Shown here in pieces: positions 27,001 to 35,092 of a stretch of DNA of 64,000 bases. How positions within the stretch are numbered: the first letter of the stretch is position 1; every line of letters starts with the position of its first letter. The notes beneath the pieces were generated by a model. It saw nothing but the letters and a program-made list of their open reading frames with translations. It ran no database searches and was not told where the DNA came from. The translations under genes were made by a program, and so were the position numbers. The DNA is from Spirillospora albida (GTDB lineage Bacteria > Actinomycetota > Actinomycetes > Streptosporangiales > Streptosporangiaceae), in NCBI RefSeq assembly GCF_000718255.1, contig NZ_JOFJ01000022.1, positions 24,004 to 88,003 on the forward strand. The letters run 5' to 3'.

Positions 27001-28455
27001 GTGCCTCTTCGCGATGGACGTCTGAGCCACGACCTCGATCCCTCCGACCGCCCCCCGCAGGACGCCTGCGGCGTATTCGGCGTCTGGGTCCCCTCGGACC
27101 AGGCGCCACGGGCCGAAGTGAGCAAGCTCACCTACTTCGCGCTCTACGCGCTGCAGCACCGCGGGCAGGAGTCGGCCGGAATCGCGGTCAGTGACGGGTC
27201 CCGCATCGTCGTCTACAAGGACATGGGGCTCGTCGCCCAGGTCTTCGACGAGTCGGTGCTGAACACGCTGCGCGGCCACATCGCCGTCGGCCACTGCCGC
27301 TACTCCACGACCGGGTCGCCGACGTGGGAGAACGCCCAGCCCACGTTCCGGTCGACCGACGCGGGCGGGCTGGCGCTCACCCACAACGGCAATCTGATCA
27401 ACACGCCGGAGCTGGCGGCGCGCCTCGACGCCTCGGTGCTGACCGCGACCACCGACACCGAGGTGCTGACCGCGCTCCTCGCGGAGCACGGCGACCCGCT
27501 CGCGGCGGCCCGGGAGATCCTGCCGGCGACCCGCGGCGCGTACTCGCTGGTCTTCATGGACGAGAACGTCCTCTACGCCGCCCGCGACCCGGAGGGCATC
27601 CGCCCGCTGGTCCTCGGCTCCCTCGAGGACCACCGCGGCTGGGTCGTCGCCTCGGAGACCGCCGCCCTCGACATCGTCGGCGCCCGGTTCGTCCGGGAGG
27701 TCGAGCCGGGTGAGCTGCTCGCCATCGACGGCGACGGCGTCCGCTCCGAGCGGTTCGCCGAGGCGCGCCCCAAGGGCTGCCTGTTCGAGTACGTGTACCT
27801 GGCCCGGCCCGACACGACGATCGCCGGACGCAGCGTCCAGGCGACCCGCGTCGAGGTCGGCCGGCGGCTCGCGCGCGAGCACCCGGTCGAGGCCGACATG
27901 GTCATCCCGACGCCCGAGTCGGGCACCCCCGCCGCGATCGGCTACGCCGAGGCGTCCGGGATCCCGTACGGGCAGGGCCTGGTCAAGAACACCTACGTCG
28001 GCCGGACGTTCATCCAGCCGTCGCAGACCATCCGCCAGCGCGGCATCCGGCTCAAGCTGAACCCCCTTCGCGAGGCCATCGAGGGCAAGCGCCTCGTGGT
28101 GGTGGACGACTCGATCGTGCGCGGGAACACCCAGCGCGCGATCGTCCAGATGCTCCGCGACGCGGGCGCCGCCGAGGTCCATGTCCGGATCTCCAGCCCG
28201 CCCGTGGCGTGGCCCTGCTTCTACGGCATCGACTTCGCCACCCGCGCCGAGCTGATCGCCGGGCACCTGTCGGTCGAGGAGATCCGCGACTCGATCGGCG
28301 CCGACAGCCTCGGCTACATCTCCCTGGACGAGCTGATCTCCGCCTCGCACATCGCCAAGGACAAGCTCTGCCGCGCCTGCTTCGACGGCGTCTACCCCAT
28401 CGAGGTGGACGAGGCCGCCCGGGGCAAGCACCTTCTGGAAGTCACCCCCACGTGA
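27001..28455 (+). CDS. purF: Amidophosphoribosyltransferase PurF
   Basis: This 484-residue protein has a propeptide followed by the N-terminal nucleophile Cys23 in DACGVFGVW, LQHRGQESAGIAV, the PRPP-binding loop VVVDDSIVRGNT, and C-terminal Cys residues in CFYGIDF and CRACFDG, the iron-sulfur type of PurF as in Bacillus. It makes phosphoribosylamine from PRPP and glutamine, the first committed step of purine synthesis. GTG 27001 matches the family N-terminus (PLRDGRLSHDL); GTG 26974 is an alternative with GGAG nearby. Confidence 0.96.
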   Translation: MPLRDGRLSHDLDPSDRPPQDACGVFGVWVPSDQAPRAEVSKLTYFALYALQHRGQESAGIAVSDGSRIVVYKDMGLVAQVFDESVLNTLRGHIAVGHCRYSTTGSPTWENAQPTFRSTDAGGLALTHNGNLINTPELAARLDASVLTATTDTEVLTALLAEHGDPLAAAREILPATRGAYSLVFMDENVLYAARDPEGIRPLVLGSLEDHRGWVVASETAALDIVGARFVREVEPGELLAIDGDGVRSERFAEARPKGCLFEYVYLARPDTTIAGRSVQATRVEVGRRLAREHPVEADMVIPTPESGTPAAIGYAEASGIPYGQGLVKNTYVGRTFIQPSQTIRQRGIRLKLNPLREAIEGKRLVVVDDSIVRGNTQRAIVQMLRDAGAAEVHVRISSPPVAWPCFYGIDFATRAELIAGHLSVEEIRDSIGADSLGYISLDELISASHIAKDKLCRACFDGVYPIEVDEAARGKHLLEVTPT

Positions 28456-28709
28456 CCCTCCGCTCGGGAGGGTCCGACCGGGCCTTTGCCGCAGGCCACC
28501 GCGCCCGCGCCGGGTCGGGCGGTCGATCGCCTCGAACGAGGCGCCGGCCGCCGGAGCCGGGGGGCCGATCGCCTCAAGCGGGGAGCCGGCCGCCGGAGTC
28601 GGGCGGCCGAGCGCCGGGGGTGGGCGCCCGCCCCGCGGAGGCGGAAGGCCGATCGCCGGGGGTGCCGGTGGGGCGTGCGGTTTTCGTTCTGAGTGGTTCG
28701 AGAGGATGA
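28452..28709 (+). CDS. Possible small Arg/Pro/Gly-rich protein between purF and purM
   Basis: An 85-codon frame starts with GTG in a GTGA overlap with the purF stop and ends 1 nt before the purM ATG, so it fills the whole gap. It encodes about three and a half copies of a 14-residue unit resembling GGRSPQAGSRPPES. No homologue is recognised. Third-position GC is lower than in neighbours, and in GC-rich DNA open frames arise by chance, so it may be only a non-coding spacer. Confidence 0.25.
   Translation: MTLRSGGSDRAFAAGHRARAGSGGRSPRTRRRPPEPGGRSPQAGSRPPESGGRAPGVGARPAEAEGRSPGVPVGRAVFVLSGSRG
28518..28661. repeat. 42-bp imperfect tandem repeat in the purF-purM spacer
   Basis: Units at 28518-28559, 28560-28601 and 28602-28643 plus a partial fourth share the core CGATCGCC and GCCGGCCGCCGGAG. 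The 42-bp period is a multiple of three. Copies one and two are most alike; the third has drifted. Confidence 0.8.
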
Positions 28710-28710
28710 G

Positions 28711-29736
28711 ATGACCTCCTACGAGGCGGCCGGGGTCGATATCGCGGCGGGTGAGCGGGCCGTCGAGCTGATGAAGTCGCGGGTCGCGCGGGCGCGGCGG
28801 CCGGAGGTCGTCGACGACGCCAGCGGTTTCGCGGGGCTGTTCGACGCGTCGGCGCTCCTGAGGTACCGGCGTCCGCTGCTGGCGACGTCCACCGACGGCG
28901 TCGGGACCAAGGTCGACCTGGCGCGGCGGCTCGGCGTCTACGACACCGTCGGGCACGACCTCGTCGGCATGGTCATCGACGACCTGGCCGTGTGCGGCGC
29001 CGAGCCCCTGTTCATGACCGACTACATCGCGTGCGGCAAGGTCGTGCCGGAGCGGATCGCCGACATCGTCGGGGGCATCGCCGACGCGTGCGCGCTGGCG
29101 GGGTGCGCCCTGGTGGGCGGAGAGACCGCCGAGCACCCGGGACTGCTGGGGCCGGACGAGTTCGACATCGCCGGAGCCGGGACGGGTGTCGTCGAGGCCG
29201 ATGAGCTGCTCGGCCCGGAACGCGTCCGCGCCGGGGACGTCGTGCTCGGCATGGCGTCGTCCGGGATCCACTCCAACGGGTACTCGCTCGTCCGCCATAT
29301 CCTCGCCACCACGGGCCTCACGATCGAGGCGCGGCCCGAGGAACTCGGCCGGACCCTCGGCGAGGAACTGCTCACCCCCACCCGGATCTACGCGCAGGAC
29401 TGCCTCGCGCTCATGCGCGCCGGCGGCGTCCGGGCGTTCGCCCACATCACCGGCGGCGGCCTGGCCGCCAACCTGGCGCGCTCCCTGCCCGCCACGGTGG
29501 ACGCCGTGCTCCGGCGCTCGTCGTGGGAGGTTCCGGCCGTGTTCCGGGTGCTCCAGGGCCACGGGGACGTGGCGCAGGCCGAGATGGACAAGACGTTCAA
29601 CCTCGGGGTGGGCATGGCCGCGATCGTCGGAGCGGACGCGGCCGACGCCGCGCTGCGCCTGCTCGGGGAGCGGGGCGTCCCCGCCTGGGTGCTGGGGGAG
29701 ATCACCGCCGGGAGCGGTACCGCCGCACTCATCTGA
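28711..29736 (+). CDS. purM: Phosphoribosylformylglycinamidine cyclo-ligase PurM
   Basis: The 341-residue AIR synthetase has the family signatures: SYEAAGVDIAAG at the start, TSTDGVGTKV, HDLVGMVIDDL, GGETAEHPG and SSGIHSNGYSLVR. It converts FGAM to AIR with ATP, the fifth step in de novo purine synthesis. ATG 28711 follows AGAGG at good spacing. Upstream purF is likely in the same operon despite the repeat spacer. Confidence 0.96.
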   Translation: MTSYEAAGVDIAAGERAVELMKSRVARARRPEVVDDASGFAGLFDASALLRYRRPLLATSTDGVGTKVDLARRLGVYDTVGHDLVGMVIDDLAVCGAEPLFMTDYIACGKVVPERIADIVGGIADACALAGCALVGGETAEHPGLLGPDEFDIAGAGTGVVEADELLGPERVRAGDVVLGMASSGIHSNGYSLVRHILATTGLTIEARPEELGRTLGEELLTPTRIYAQDCLALMRAGGVRAFAHITGGGLAANLARSLPATVDAVLRRSSWEVPAVFRVLQGHGDVAQAEMDKTFNLGVGMAAIVGADAADAALRLLGERGVPAWVLGEITAGSGTAALI

Positions 29737-29812
29737 CCTCCTCGGTCTCGGGCCGTCAGGTCCGAGGCTGCCCCGTACGACCTCCCCCCGTCACCAGAAC
29801 TCCGTTCTGTGG

Positions 29813-29850
29813 AAAACGCCGTCGCGCGTCACGGCCATGAACGGCGTTTT
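29813..29850 (+). terminator. Inverted repeat after purM
   Basis: AAAACGCCGT (29813-29822) and ACGGCGTTTT (29841-29850) are perfect complements around an 18-nt loop, followed by ATAC. The run of T at the 3' arm fits an intrinsic terminator for purF-purM. A smaller inverted repeat, CAGAAC/GTTCTG, precedes it. Confidence 0.55.
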
Positions 29851-29897
29851 ATACATGATTGTCCGAACTTCCCCGGGGGGCCGGGCATCGAAGGGAT

Positions 29898-30623
29898 GTG
29901 GGTGCTTTGCGTTGGCGAGATCAAGAGGCCTCCAGGGGGCCGAAGGTCGTCCGGGGGTTCCTGAGGCGGGCGCGGCGAACGGCGGGTCCTCTGGCGGTGG
30001 TGGGCGGACTCGGGACGTACGCGGTCCTCGTGCCGATGGGTTGGGCCTACGCGGGCACGGCCCCGCACCGGTTCTCCGTCCAGAACGTGCCGGAGACGCC
30101 CGTGGCGCTGGTGCTGGGGGCCGGGATCTGGGGGCAGAACCCGTCGAGGCTCCTGGCGCGGAGACTCGATCTCGCGGCCGAGCTCTACCGGACGGGGAAG
30201 GTGAAGGTGGTCCTCGTCTCGGGGGACAACCGGTTCGACGACTACGACGAGCCGACGGTGATGCGCGCCTACCTGGAGCGGAAGGGCGTCCCGGAACGCA
30301 AGGTCGTCCGCGATTTCGCCGGCCTCGACACGTGGGACTCGTGCGCCCGCGCGAAGCGCATCTTCGGGGTGACCCGGCTGACCGTCGTCACGCAGGCGTT
30401 CCATCTGCCGCGGGCGGTCGCGCTCTGCCGCGGGGCGGGCATCCAGGCGTGGGGCGTCGGGGACGACAGCATGGGCGGCAACCTCACGGGGCCGACCGTC
30501 AACGGCTACCTGCGGGAGCCGCTGGCGATGCTGAAGGCCACCGGAAATCTCGTCTTCCACCCGGATCCGGCACTGCTCGGACGGACGGAGAACGGCGTGG
30601 GCGAGGCGCTCACCTCACCGTGA
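29898..30623 (+). CDS. YdcF/SanA-like membrane-anchored DUF218 protein
   Basis: This ~241-residue protein has one N-terminal hydrophobic helix (PLAVVGGLGTYAVLVPMGWAY) and a DUF218 domain: VALVLGAGIWGQNPS, a helix of the RLDLAAELYRTGK type, VVLVSGDNR, DTWDSCARA and VVTQAFHLPRA. DUF218 proteins such as SanA affect envelope permeability; the biochemical role is unresolved. The start is uncertain: GTG 29898 or TTG 29907, both near AAGGG. The gene converges on the DUF3073 gene. Confidence 0.85.
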   Translation: MGALRWRDQEASRGPKVVRGFLRRARRTAGPLAVVGGLGTYAVLVPMGWAYAGTAPHRFSVQNVPETPVALVLGAGIWGQNPSRLLARRLDLAAELYRTGKVKVVLVSGDNRFDDYDEPTVMRAYLERKGVPERKVVRDFAGLDTWDSCARAKRIFGVTRLTVVTQAFHLPRAVALCRGAGIQAWGVGDDSMGGNLTGPTVNGYLREPLAMLKATGNLVFHPDPALLGRTENGVGEALTSP

Positions 30624-30633
30624 CCAGAACAAA

Positions 30634-30661
30634 CGCCACTGCCCGGGGCCGGGCAGTGGCG
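30634..30661. terminator. Terminator between convergent ydcF-like and DUF3073 genes
   Basis: 12-bp perfect arms (30634-30645, 30650-30661) around 4 nt, lying in the 51-bp gap between two converging stops, so probably bidirectional. Confidence 0.75.
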
Positions 30662-30674
30662 CGACGTCGTGCGT

Positions 30675-30881
30675 TCAGCCGGAGGTGCCGTCCTTGCGCC
30701 CCTCCGTGCCGTAGTCCTCGGCGTAGTCGGCGTACTTCTCGGCAAGCTCGTCGTAGGAGTCGTCGCCGGGGTCGTTGACTCCCAGCTCGCTCTTCAGGCG
30801 GTCGAGGTCCGTGTTGCCGCTGTTGTACTTGAGCTGGCGGGCAACCTTCACCTGCTTGGCCTTGGCTCGGCCGCGACCCAT
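30675..30881 (-). CDS. DUF3073 domain protein
   Basis: This 68-residue protein starts MGRGRAKAKQVKVARQLKY, the invariant DUF3073 N-terminus, and ends with an acidic, tyrosine-rich tail (YADYAEDYG). The family is confined to actinobacteria and has no established function; the basic head and acidic tail suggest nucleic-acid or ribosome contact. ATG 30881 has GAGGGGG 8 nt upstream, and longer in-frame starts lie outside the conserved domain. Confidence 0.92.
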   Translation of the reverse strand: MGRGRAKAKQVKVARQLKYNSGNTDLDRLKSELGVNDPGDDSYDELAEKYADYAEDYGTEGRKDGTSG

Positions 30882-30974
30882 TGGCTCGACCCCCTCGATG
30901 GTCAGGGCTTTCGTGGGCCCATCAACGCGCGCGTGTACCACACGAACCGATGCCTGATGAGCCATGCGTCAGTC

Positions 30975-30994
30975 ACGGGTACAACCGTACCCGT
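30975..30994. promoter_or_regulatory. 8-bp-arm palindrome upstream of the DUF3073 gene
   Basis: ACGGGTAC and GTACCCGT are separated by AACC. It is 94 nt upstream of the DUF3073 start in a 257-bp gap that holds no gene. A partly similar GGTAC pair lies at about 31013-31033. This could be an operator; no factor is recognised. Confidence 0.4.
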
Positions 30995-31138
30995 TTTGCG
31001 CCCGGCTCGGTACATCGGTGGTACGTGGCGGCGCTCTTGTTGCGGAATCCCATTGTATCCGGTGGGTCTCCGTGGCCCGACGAGGGACGACGAGGCGCCG
31101 TCGCGGGCCGGGCCGCGCCCGGCCCGCGACGTGCCGGG

Positions 31139-32263
31139 TCAGAGCAGGATTCCCCGCAGGCGGCCGATGTCGGACATGCGGCGTTCGGCCAGGCGGTCGG
31201 CGGCGACCGCGGGCGGAACGCCCTCGTCCGCTGCGAGCGCGAAGATCTTCCGGGTCGTGTCGAAGATCCCGGACGCCCGGGCCTTGGCGCGCTCGAAGTC
31301 GAACCCGCCGATCTCGTCCGCCACCTGGATGACGCCGCCGGAGTTGACCACGTAGTCCGGCGCGTACAGGACGTCGCGGTCGGCGAGCTGCTTCTCGATG
31401 CCGGTGTGGGCGACCTGGTTGTTGGCGGCGCCGCAGACGATCCGGGCCGTCAGGGCGGGAACCGTGTCGTCGTTCAGGGACCCGCCCAGCGCGCAGGGCG
31501 CGTACACGTCGAGCGGGGTGCGGACCATCGCGTCCTTGTCCGCGACGACCTCCACCTCGGGGTGCTGCGCCCTGACCCGCTCGACGGCCGCCTCGCTGAC
31601 GTCGCAGACGACGACGTCCGCGCCGTCCTCCCGGAGGTGCTGGACGAGGCGGTGGCCGACCTTGCCGACGCCCTCGACGCCGACGCGCCGGCCGCGCAGC
31701 GTGGGGGTGCCCCAGACGGTCTCGGCCGCGGCGCGCATCCCCTGGAACACGCCGTAGGCAGTGAGGATGGACGAGTCGCCCGCGCCGCCGTGCGCGACCG
31801 TCCGCCCGGTCACGAACCGGGTCTCACGGGCGATGACGTCCATGTCCTCGCTGAAGGTGCCCATGTCGCAGGCCGTGTAGTAGCGGCCGTTGAGGGACTG
31901 GACGAAACGCCCGTACGCCCTCAGCAGCGCCTCGGACTTGTCGGCCGACGGGTCGCCGATGATGACGGCCTTGCCCCCGCCGAGGTCAAGCCCGGCCAGG
32001 GCGTTCTTGTAGGCCATGCCGCGCGACAGGTTGAGCACGTCGGCGAGCGCCTCGTCCTCGGACCCGTAGGGGTAGAAGCGGGTACCGCCCAGGGACGGGC
32101 CGAGCGCGGTGGAGTAGATCGCGATGATCGCCCGCAGGCCGCTCGCCTCGTCCTGGCAGAAGACGACCTGCTCGTGGTTCCCGAACCGCGAGGTGTGAAG
32201 GGGGGAATCCCCTGGGGTGGTGGGTGCTGTGCCCTTTTGGGGCGACCCGAAGACATTAGGCAC
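31139..32263 (-). CDS. vdh: Valine/leucine dehydrogenase (Glu/Leu/Phe/Val family)
   Basis: This 374-residue amino-acid dehydrogenase has the substrate loop [12 protein letters not shown], the catalytic-Lys region [14 protein letters not shown], and the NAD loop [15 protein letters not shown]. In Streptomyces the homologue next to bldC is valine dehydrogenase, which deaminates branched-chain amino acids to 2-oxo acids and so feeds the oxoacid dehydrogenase found elsewhere in this window. GTG 32263 has GAGGAGGG 7 nt upstream. Confidence 0.93.
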   Translation of the reverse strand: MPNVFGSPQKGTAPTTPGDSPLHTSRFGNHEQVVFCQDEASGLRAIIAIYSTALGPSLGGTRFYPYGSEDEALADVLNLSRGMAYKNALAGLDLGGGKAVIIGDPSADKSEALLRAYGRFVQSLNGRYYTACDMGTFSEDMDVIARETRFVTGRTVAHGGAGDSSILTAYGVFQGMRAAAETVWGTPTLRGRRVGVEGVGKVGHRLVQHLREDGADVVVCDVSEAAVERVRAQHPEVEVVADKDAMVRTPLDVYAPCALGGSLNDDTVPALTARIVCGAANNQVAHTGIEKQLADRDVLYAPDYVVNSGGVIQVADEIGGFDFERAKARASGIFDTTRKIFALAADEGVPPAVAADRLAERRMSDIGRLRGILL

Positions 32264-32422
32264 GGTAGTGCCCTCCTCTCTGCCTCCAGATCAGATTAGG
32301 GTGTCGCGGCCCACACCCGCGCGTCCGATCCGATACCCGCCCCTTCCGGAACGGCCAGGTAACGCACCTGTCTCGGTGGCGTCGCCAAGGCTTTGATCAA
32401 GGTGGCGCCATGTCACGATGCG

Positions 32423-33346
32423 GTGGTGTTTCCGTACGCCGCGTACCTACGGGTATATGAACCGGTGACCGCCTTTCCCGAGCCTGAACGAACTTTGTGG
32501 ACGGCATATGCCGAATCCAGGCGGCGTCCGCGGCGGGTCCACGCGCTGGGAGCCGAGCACAGGAGGGCGGCACTCAGGCTCGTCGCATGGCCCCCCGTGG
32601 TGGCGCCGGAGCAGGAGAGCCGGGACGCGTACGTGCGGCAGATCCACGGCGCCATATATGTGTGTCCTTGGGAGACACGTCTGCGTTCCTGGCTGGCGTT
32701 CGAGCGCTTCCGGCGCGAGCGGTCCGCCGACGTGGCGGCCACCTGCGTCCCGTACGCGGTCGCGGAACGGGTGGCGCGGGACTTCGAGCGGTGGAAGAGG
32801 ACGGGCCGCTCGCTCCGTCCCCACATCCGGACGAGCACCTGGCACGTGCCGCTCGCGTGGCTCGTGCCGTTCGCCAAGGAGGAACGGAGCCTGACGCTGG
32901 GGGCGCGAGCCCGGGACCAGGGGGCGGCCTCGGGCGACGTCCTGCATGAACACGGCGGACACGGTCCTGCGACGGCGGCTCCTGTGCGTACTCTGATCTA
33001 TGTCACGTCGATGGCGGAGGCGCGCCGGCGGATCTCGGTCGCGCTGCCGTCGGTCCGCGCCGGCCTCGGCGGCGAGGCCGCGGGATCGGCCGGGCTGACG
33101 GCGGAGCGCCTGGAGGATCTCGGCCGGTGGCTCGGGGAGTTCCATCCCGGCGCGATCGTGGAGCTGGACTACGGGGGGCTGGTCCACCTCATGGACGACG
33201 ACACACTGCGCGCGGACGAATCGGCCGGGGAGATGGCCGTGGCGATCACCGGAATGCGCCGGGGTGAGGTCGAGCTGGCCGTCGCGATGTACAAGCGTCT
33301 CCTGGCTCGCTGGCGGCCTGTGCGCGCTCTTGAATCGGCGAACTAA
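32423..33346 (+). CDS. Conserved actinomycete hypothetical protein upstream of bldC
   Basis: The ~307-residue protein begins VFPYAAYLRVYEPVTAF and contains YVCPWETRLRSWLAFERFR and LDYGGLVHLMDDDTL. I recall an orthologue at the same place in Streptomyces (between vdh and bldC) but no function or domain. There is no signal peptide or membrane segment; Trp and Arg are abundant. GTG 32423 and 32426 are possible starts, as is TTG 32393; no good ribosome binding site distinguishes them. Confidence 0.8.
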   Translation: MVFPYAAYLRVYEPVTAFPEPERTLWTAYAESRRRPRRVHALGAEHRRAALRLVAWPPVVAPEQESRDAYVRQIHGAIYVCPWETRLRSWLAFERFRRERSADVAATCVPYAVAERVARDFERWKRTGRSLRPHIRTSTWHVPLAWLVPFAKEERSLTLGARARDQGAASGDVLHEHGGHGPATAAPVRTLIYVTSMAEARRRISVALPSVRAGLGGEAAGSAGLTAERLEDLGRWLGEFHPGAIVELDYGGLVHLMDDDTLRADESAGEMAVAITGMRRGEVELAVAMYKRLLARWRPVRALESAN

Positions 33347-33620
33347 AACAAATTTCCCGAATCCGCGCGCGATACGACTATACGTGTCGCTAGAATCACG
33401 CTGCGTGACCCGGTGGCCACCATGCAGGAGTCGCTCCCCGCATCTGCGGGGGGAGGTTTGTGCGCAACTACCGCCAGGAACTTGCTTGTTGCGCTGAGTG
33501 GTGGCAAGGTTACACGTTGTGATGTCATAGTGGCTCTTTCGGGCCATAGAGGACATCGTGACCGCGCGAGTTTCAATCGCAGGATCGCTGTCATCGGTCC
33601 ACGGAGGAGAGGCCGCAAAC
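33347..33620 (+). promoter_or_regulatory. bldC upstream region
   Basis: This gene-free 274-bp stretch is clearly more AT-rich than its surroundings. It contains a possible -10 TAGAAT near 33391, a hairpin CCCCGCA/TGCGGGG at 33436-33451, a 7-bp inverted repeat GCGCAAC/GTTGCGC spaced by 19 nt, and GGAGGAGAGG just before bldC. It probably combines the end of the upstream gene with the bldC promoter and a long leader. Confidence 0.45.
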
Positions 33621-33824
33621 ATGTCAGCACGTACGCCAGAGGCTGAGCCCCTGCTGACGCCGGCGGAGGTGGCGACGATGTTCCGCGTCGACCCCAAGAC
33701 CGTCACCCGGTGGGCGAAGGCCGGAAAGCTGACGTCCATCCGCACGCTCGGGGGGCACCGCCGCTACCGCGAGGCCGAGGTGCGGGCGCTGCTGGCGGGA
33801 ATCCCGCAGCAGCGTTCGGAGTAG
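33621..33824 (+). CDS. bldC: BldC, MerR-like developmental regulator
   Basis: The 67-residue protein is essentially one winged helix-turn-helix: LLTPAEVATMFRVDPKTVTRWAK, then IRTLGGHRRYRE and EVRALLAG. This matches BldC of Streptomyces almost throughout. BldC binds AT-rich direct repeats cooperatively, head to tail, and delays sporulation. ATG 33621 follows GGAGGAGAGG. Confidence 0.96.
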   Translation: MSARTPEAEPLLTPAEVATMFRVDPKTVTRWAKAGKLTSIRTLGGHRRYREAEVRALLAGIPQQRSE

Positions 33825-33941
33825 TCGCGGGGCCGGCGTGGCTCGTCCAGCACGCCGGCGCCAACGGCACGGTGTTCGGGGGGGGACGGCCCGGGACCAC
33901 GGTCGTCCGAGGACCACGGCCCCGGTCCACTCGCCGTCTGC

Positions 33942-33978
33942 CGGATGTCCCGCTCGCACGCAGCGAGCGGGACATCCG
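33942..33978 (+). terminator. 16-bp-stem hairpin downstream of bldC
   Basis: Perfect 16-bp arms (33942-33957, 33963-33978) with loop ACGCA, about 118 nt after the bldC stop. No U-tract follows. It lies in a 228-bp gap that otherwise holds nothing I recognise. Confidence 0.55.
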
Positions 33979-34052
33979 CATGCCGGGCGGGGGCACCGCC
34001 CGACCTGGCCGCCAGGTGACTTCTCTATACCCACCTACGCGCGGTACGCGTC

Positions 34053-34778
34053 TCAGCTCTCCGTGACCGCGTCTTCGGGGGCCGCGTCTTCGGGGGCCAT
34101 TTCCTCTTGGGCCAGCCGCTCGAAGAGGGCGCCGGTGCCCGGATCGTGGCGTCCCGCCACATGCAGGAGCACGACGAGCTGGTCGACGAGGAGGCGCTCC
34201 AGCTGCGAGCGCTCCAGGTCGCGGTTCTCCAGCCAGTCCAGGCCGGCCGTCTCCACGGACGCCATCCACGAGCGCAGGGTGATGCGCAGGATCGGCCCCG
34301 GGGCCGACACCCCCAGGGTGTGCAGGATGCGGCCCAGGAGGAGCTGGCGAATGCCGTCCACGATCGCGCCCACCTCGCCGGAGCGGTCGGCGGGGCCGCC
34401 GCGGAGGAGGGCCGTGAAGCCCGCCGCGTGGCTCTCCACGAAGTCGAAGTAGCGCTGGAGGGACAGGCGGAGGCGTTCCAGGGGCTTGCCCTCGGTGGGC
34501 GGCTCCAGGAGTACGGAGAGTTGTTTCGCGGCGCTGCCGAGGGCGGCGATGTAGAGCTCGTGCTTACCGCCGAAGTAGTGGTAGACGAGTGCGCGTGACG
34601 CGCCCGCCACCGCCGCGACATCGTCTATGGAGATGTCCTCCGGCGACCGGGTGCTGAACAACTCGAGCGCTGCCTCGATCAGTTCGTCTCGCCGTTCGTC
34701 GACGCTGAGCCTGCGGCGGCCTCGTCCGCCTCCCTGCCGGCTCCGCGCCTTGCCGCCGGCCACTGCGCGATCTCCCAC
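34053..34778 (-). CDS. TetR family transcriptional regulator
   Basis: This 241-residue repressor-type protein has the N-terminal helix-turn-helix (LIEAALELFSTRSPEDISIDDVAAVAGASRALVYHYF) preceded by a basic tail, and a helical ligand-binding domain including FVESHAAGFTALLRGG. The C-terminus is acidic with a duplicated APEDAAPEDAV. The ligand is unknown. It is divergent from the LacI regulator. GTG 34778 is the likely start; a GTG six codons later is possible. Confidence 0.9.
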   Translation of the reverse strand: MGDRAVAGGKARSRQGGGRGRRRLSVDERRDELIEAALELFSTRSPEDISIDDVAAVAGASRALVYHYFGGKHELYIAALGSAAKQLSVLLEPPTEGKPLERLRLSLQRYFDFVESHAAGFTALLRGGPADRSGEVGAIVDGIRQLLLGRILHTLGVSAPGPILRITLRSWMASVETAGLDWLENRDLERSQLERLLVDQLVVLLHVAGRHDPGTGALFERLAQEEMAPEDAAPEDAVTES

Positions 34779-35092
34779 CCGGGAAGGGTATCCGAGCCGA
34801 GATGGCGGTACGGCGTCGCAACGGCCCTCGACACAGGCTTTTCACAAGGTCGCGTCAGGACCGTGACAAGGGCTCCGCAACGTTGTGATCATGCCCCGTC
34901 CGGGCTGTGACCCGGAACACCACAGGCCCGAACCACCATTGTCGGATGCCCGTTACTCACTGTTGCGACGGTATGAGGCGAAGGCGAGGCATCATGGCAT
35001 CTCCTCCCGAGCGGAGGAGGGCGCTCCGACTCCCTCAACGGGCCCTGGGCGCCGTGGCGGCAGGTCCTGCTAGGCCCCCTGGACGGAGTGCC
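34779..35092. promoter_or_regulatory. Divergent intergenic region between TetR and LacI genes
   Basis: No credible gene lies in these 314 bp. An 8-bp palindrome CAACGTTG (34878-34885) has the central CG expected of LacI-family operators, and CCGGG/CCCGG flank 6 nt at about 34900. Both regulators may act here on their own promoters; this is inference. Confidence 0.35.

Noticed and set aside
28518..28661. CRISPR array
   Set aside because: The 42-bp units are directly adjacent with no unique spacers and there are no cas genes.
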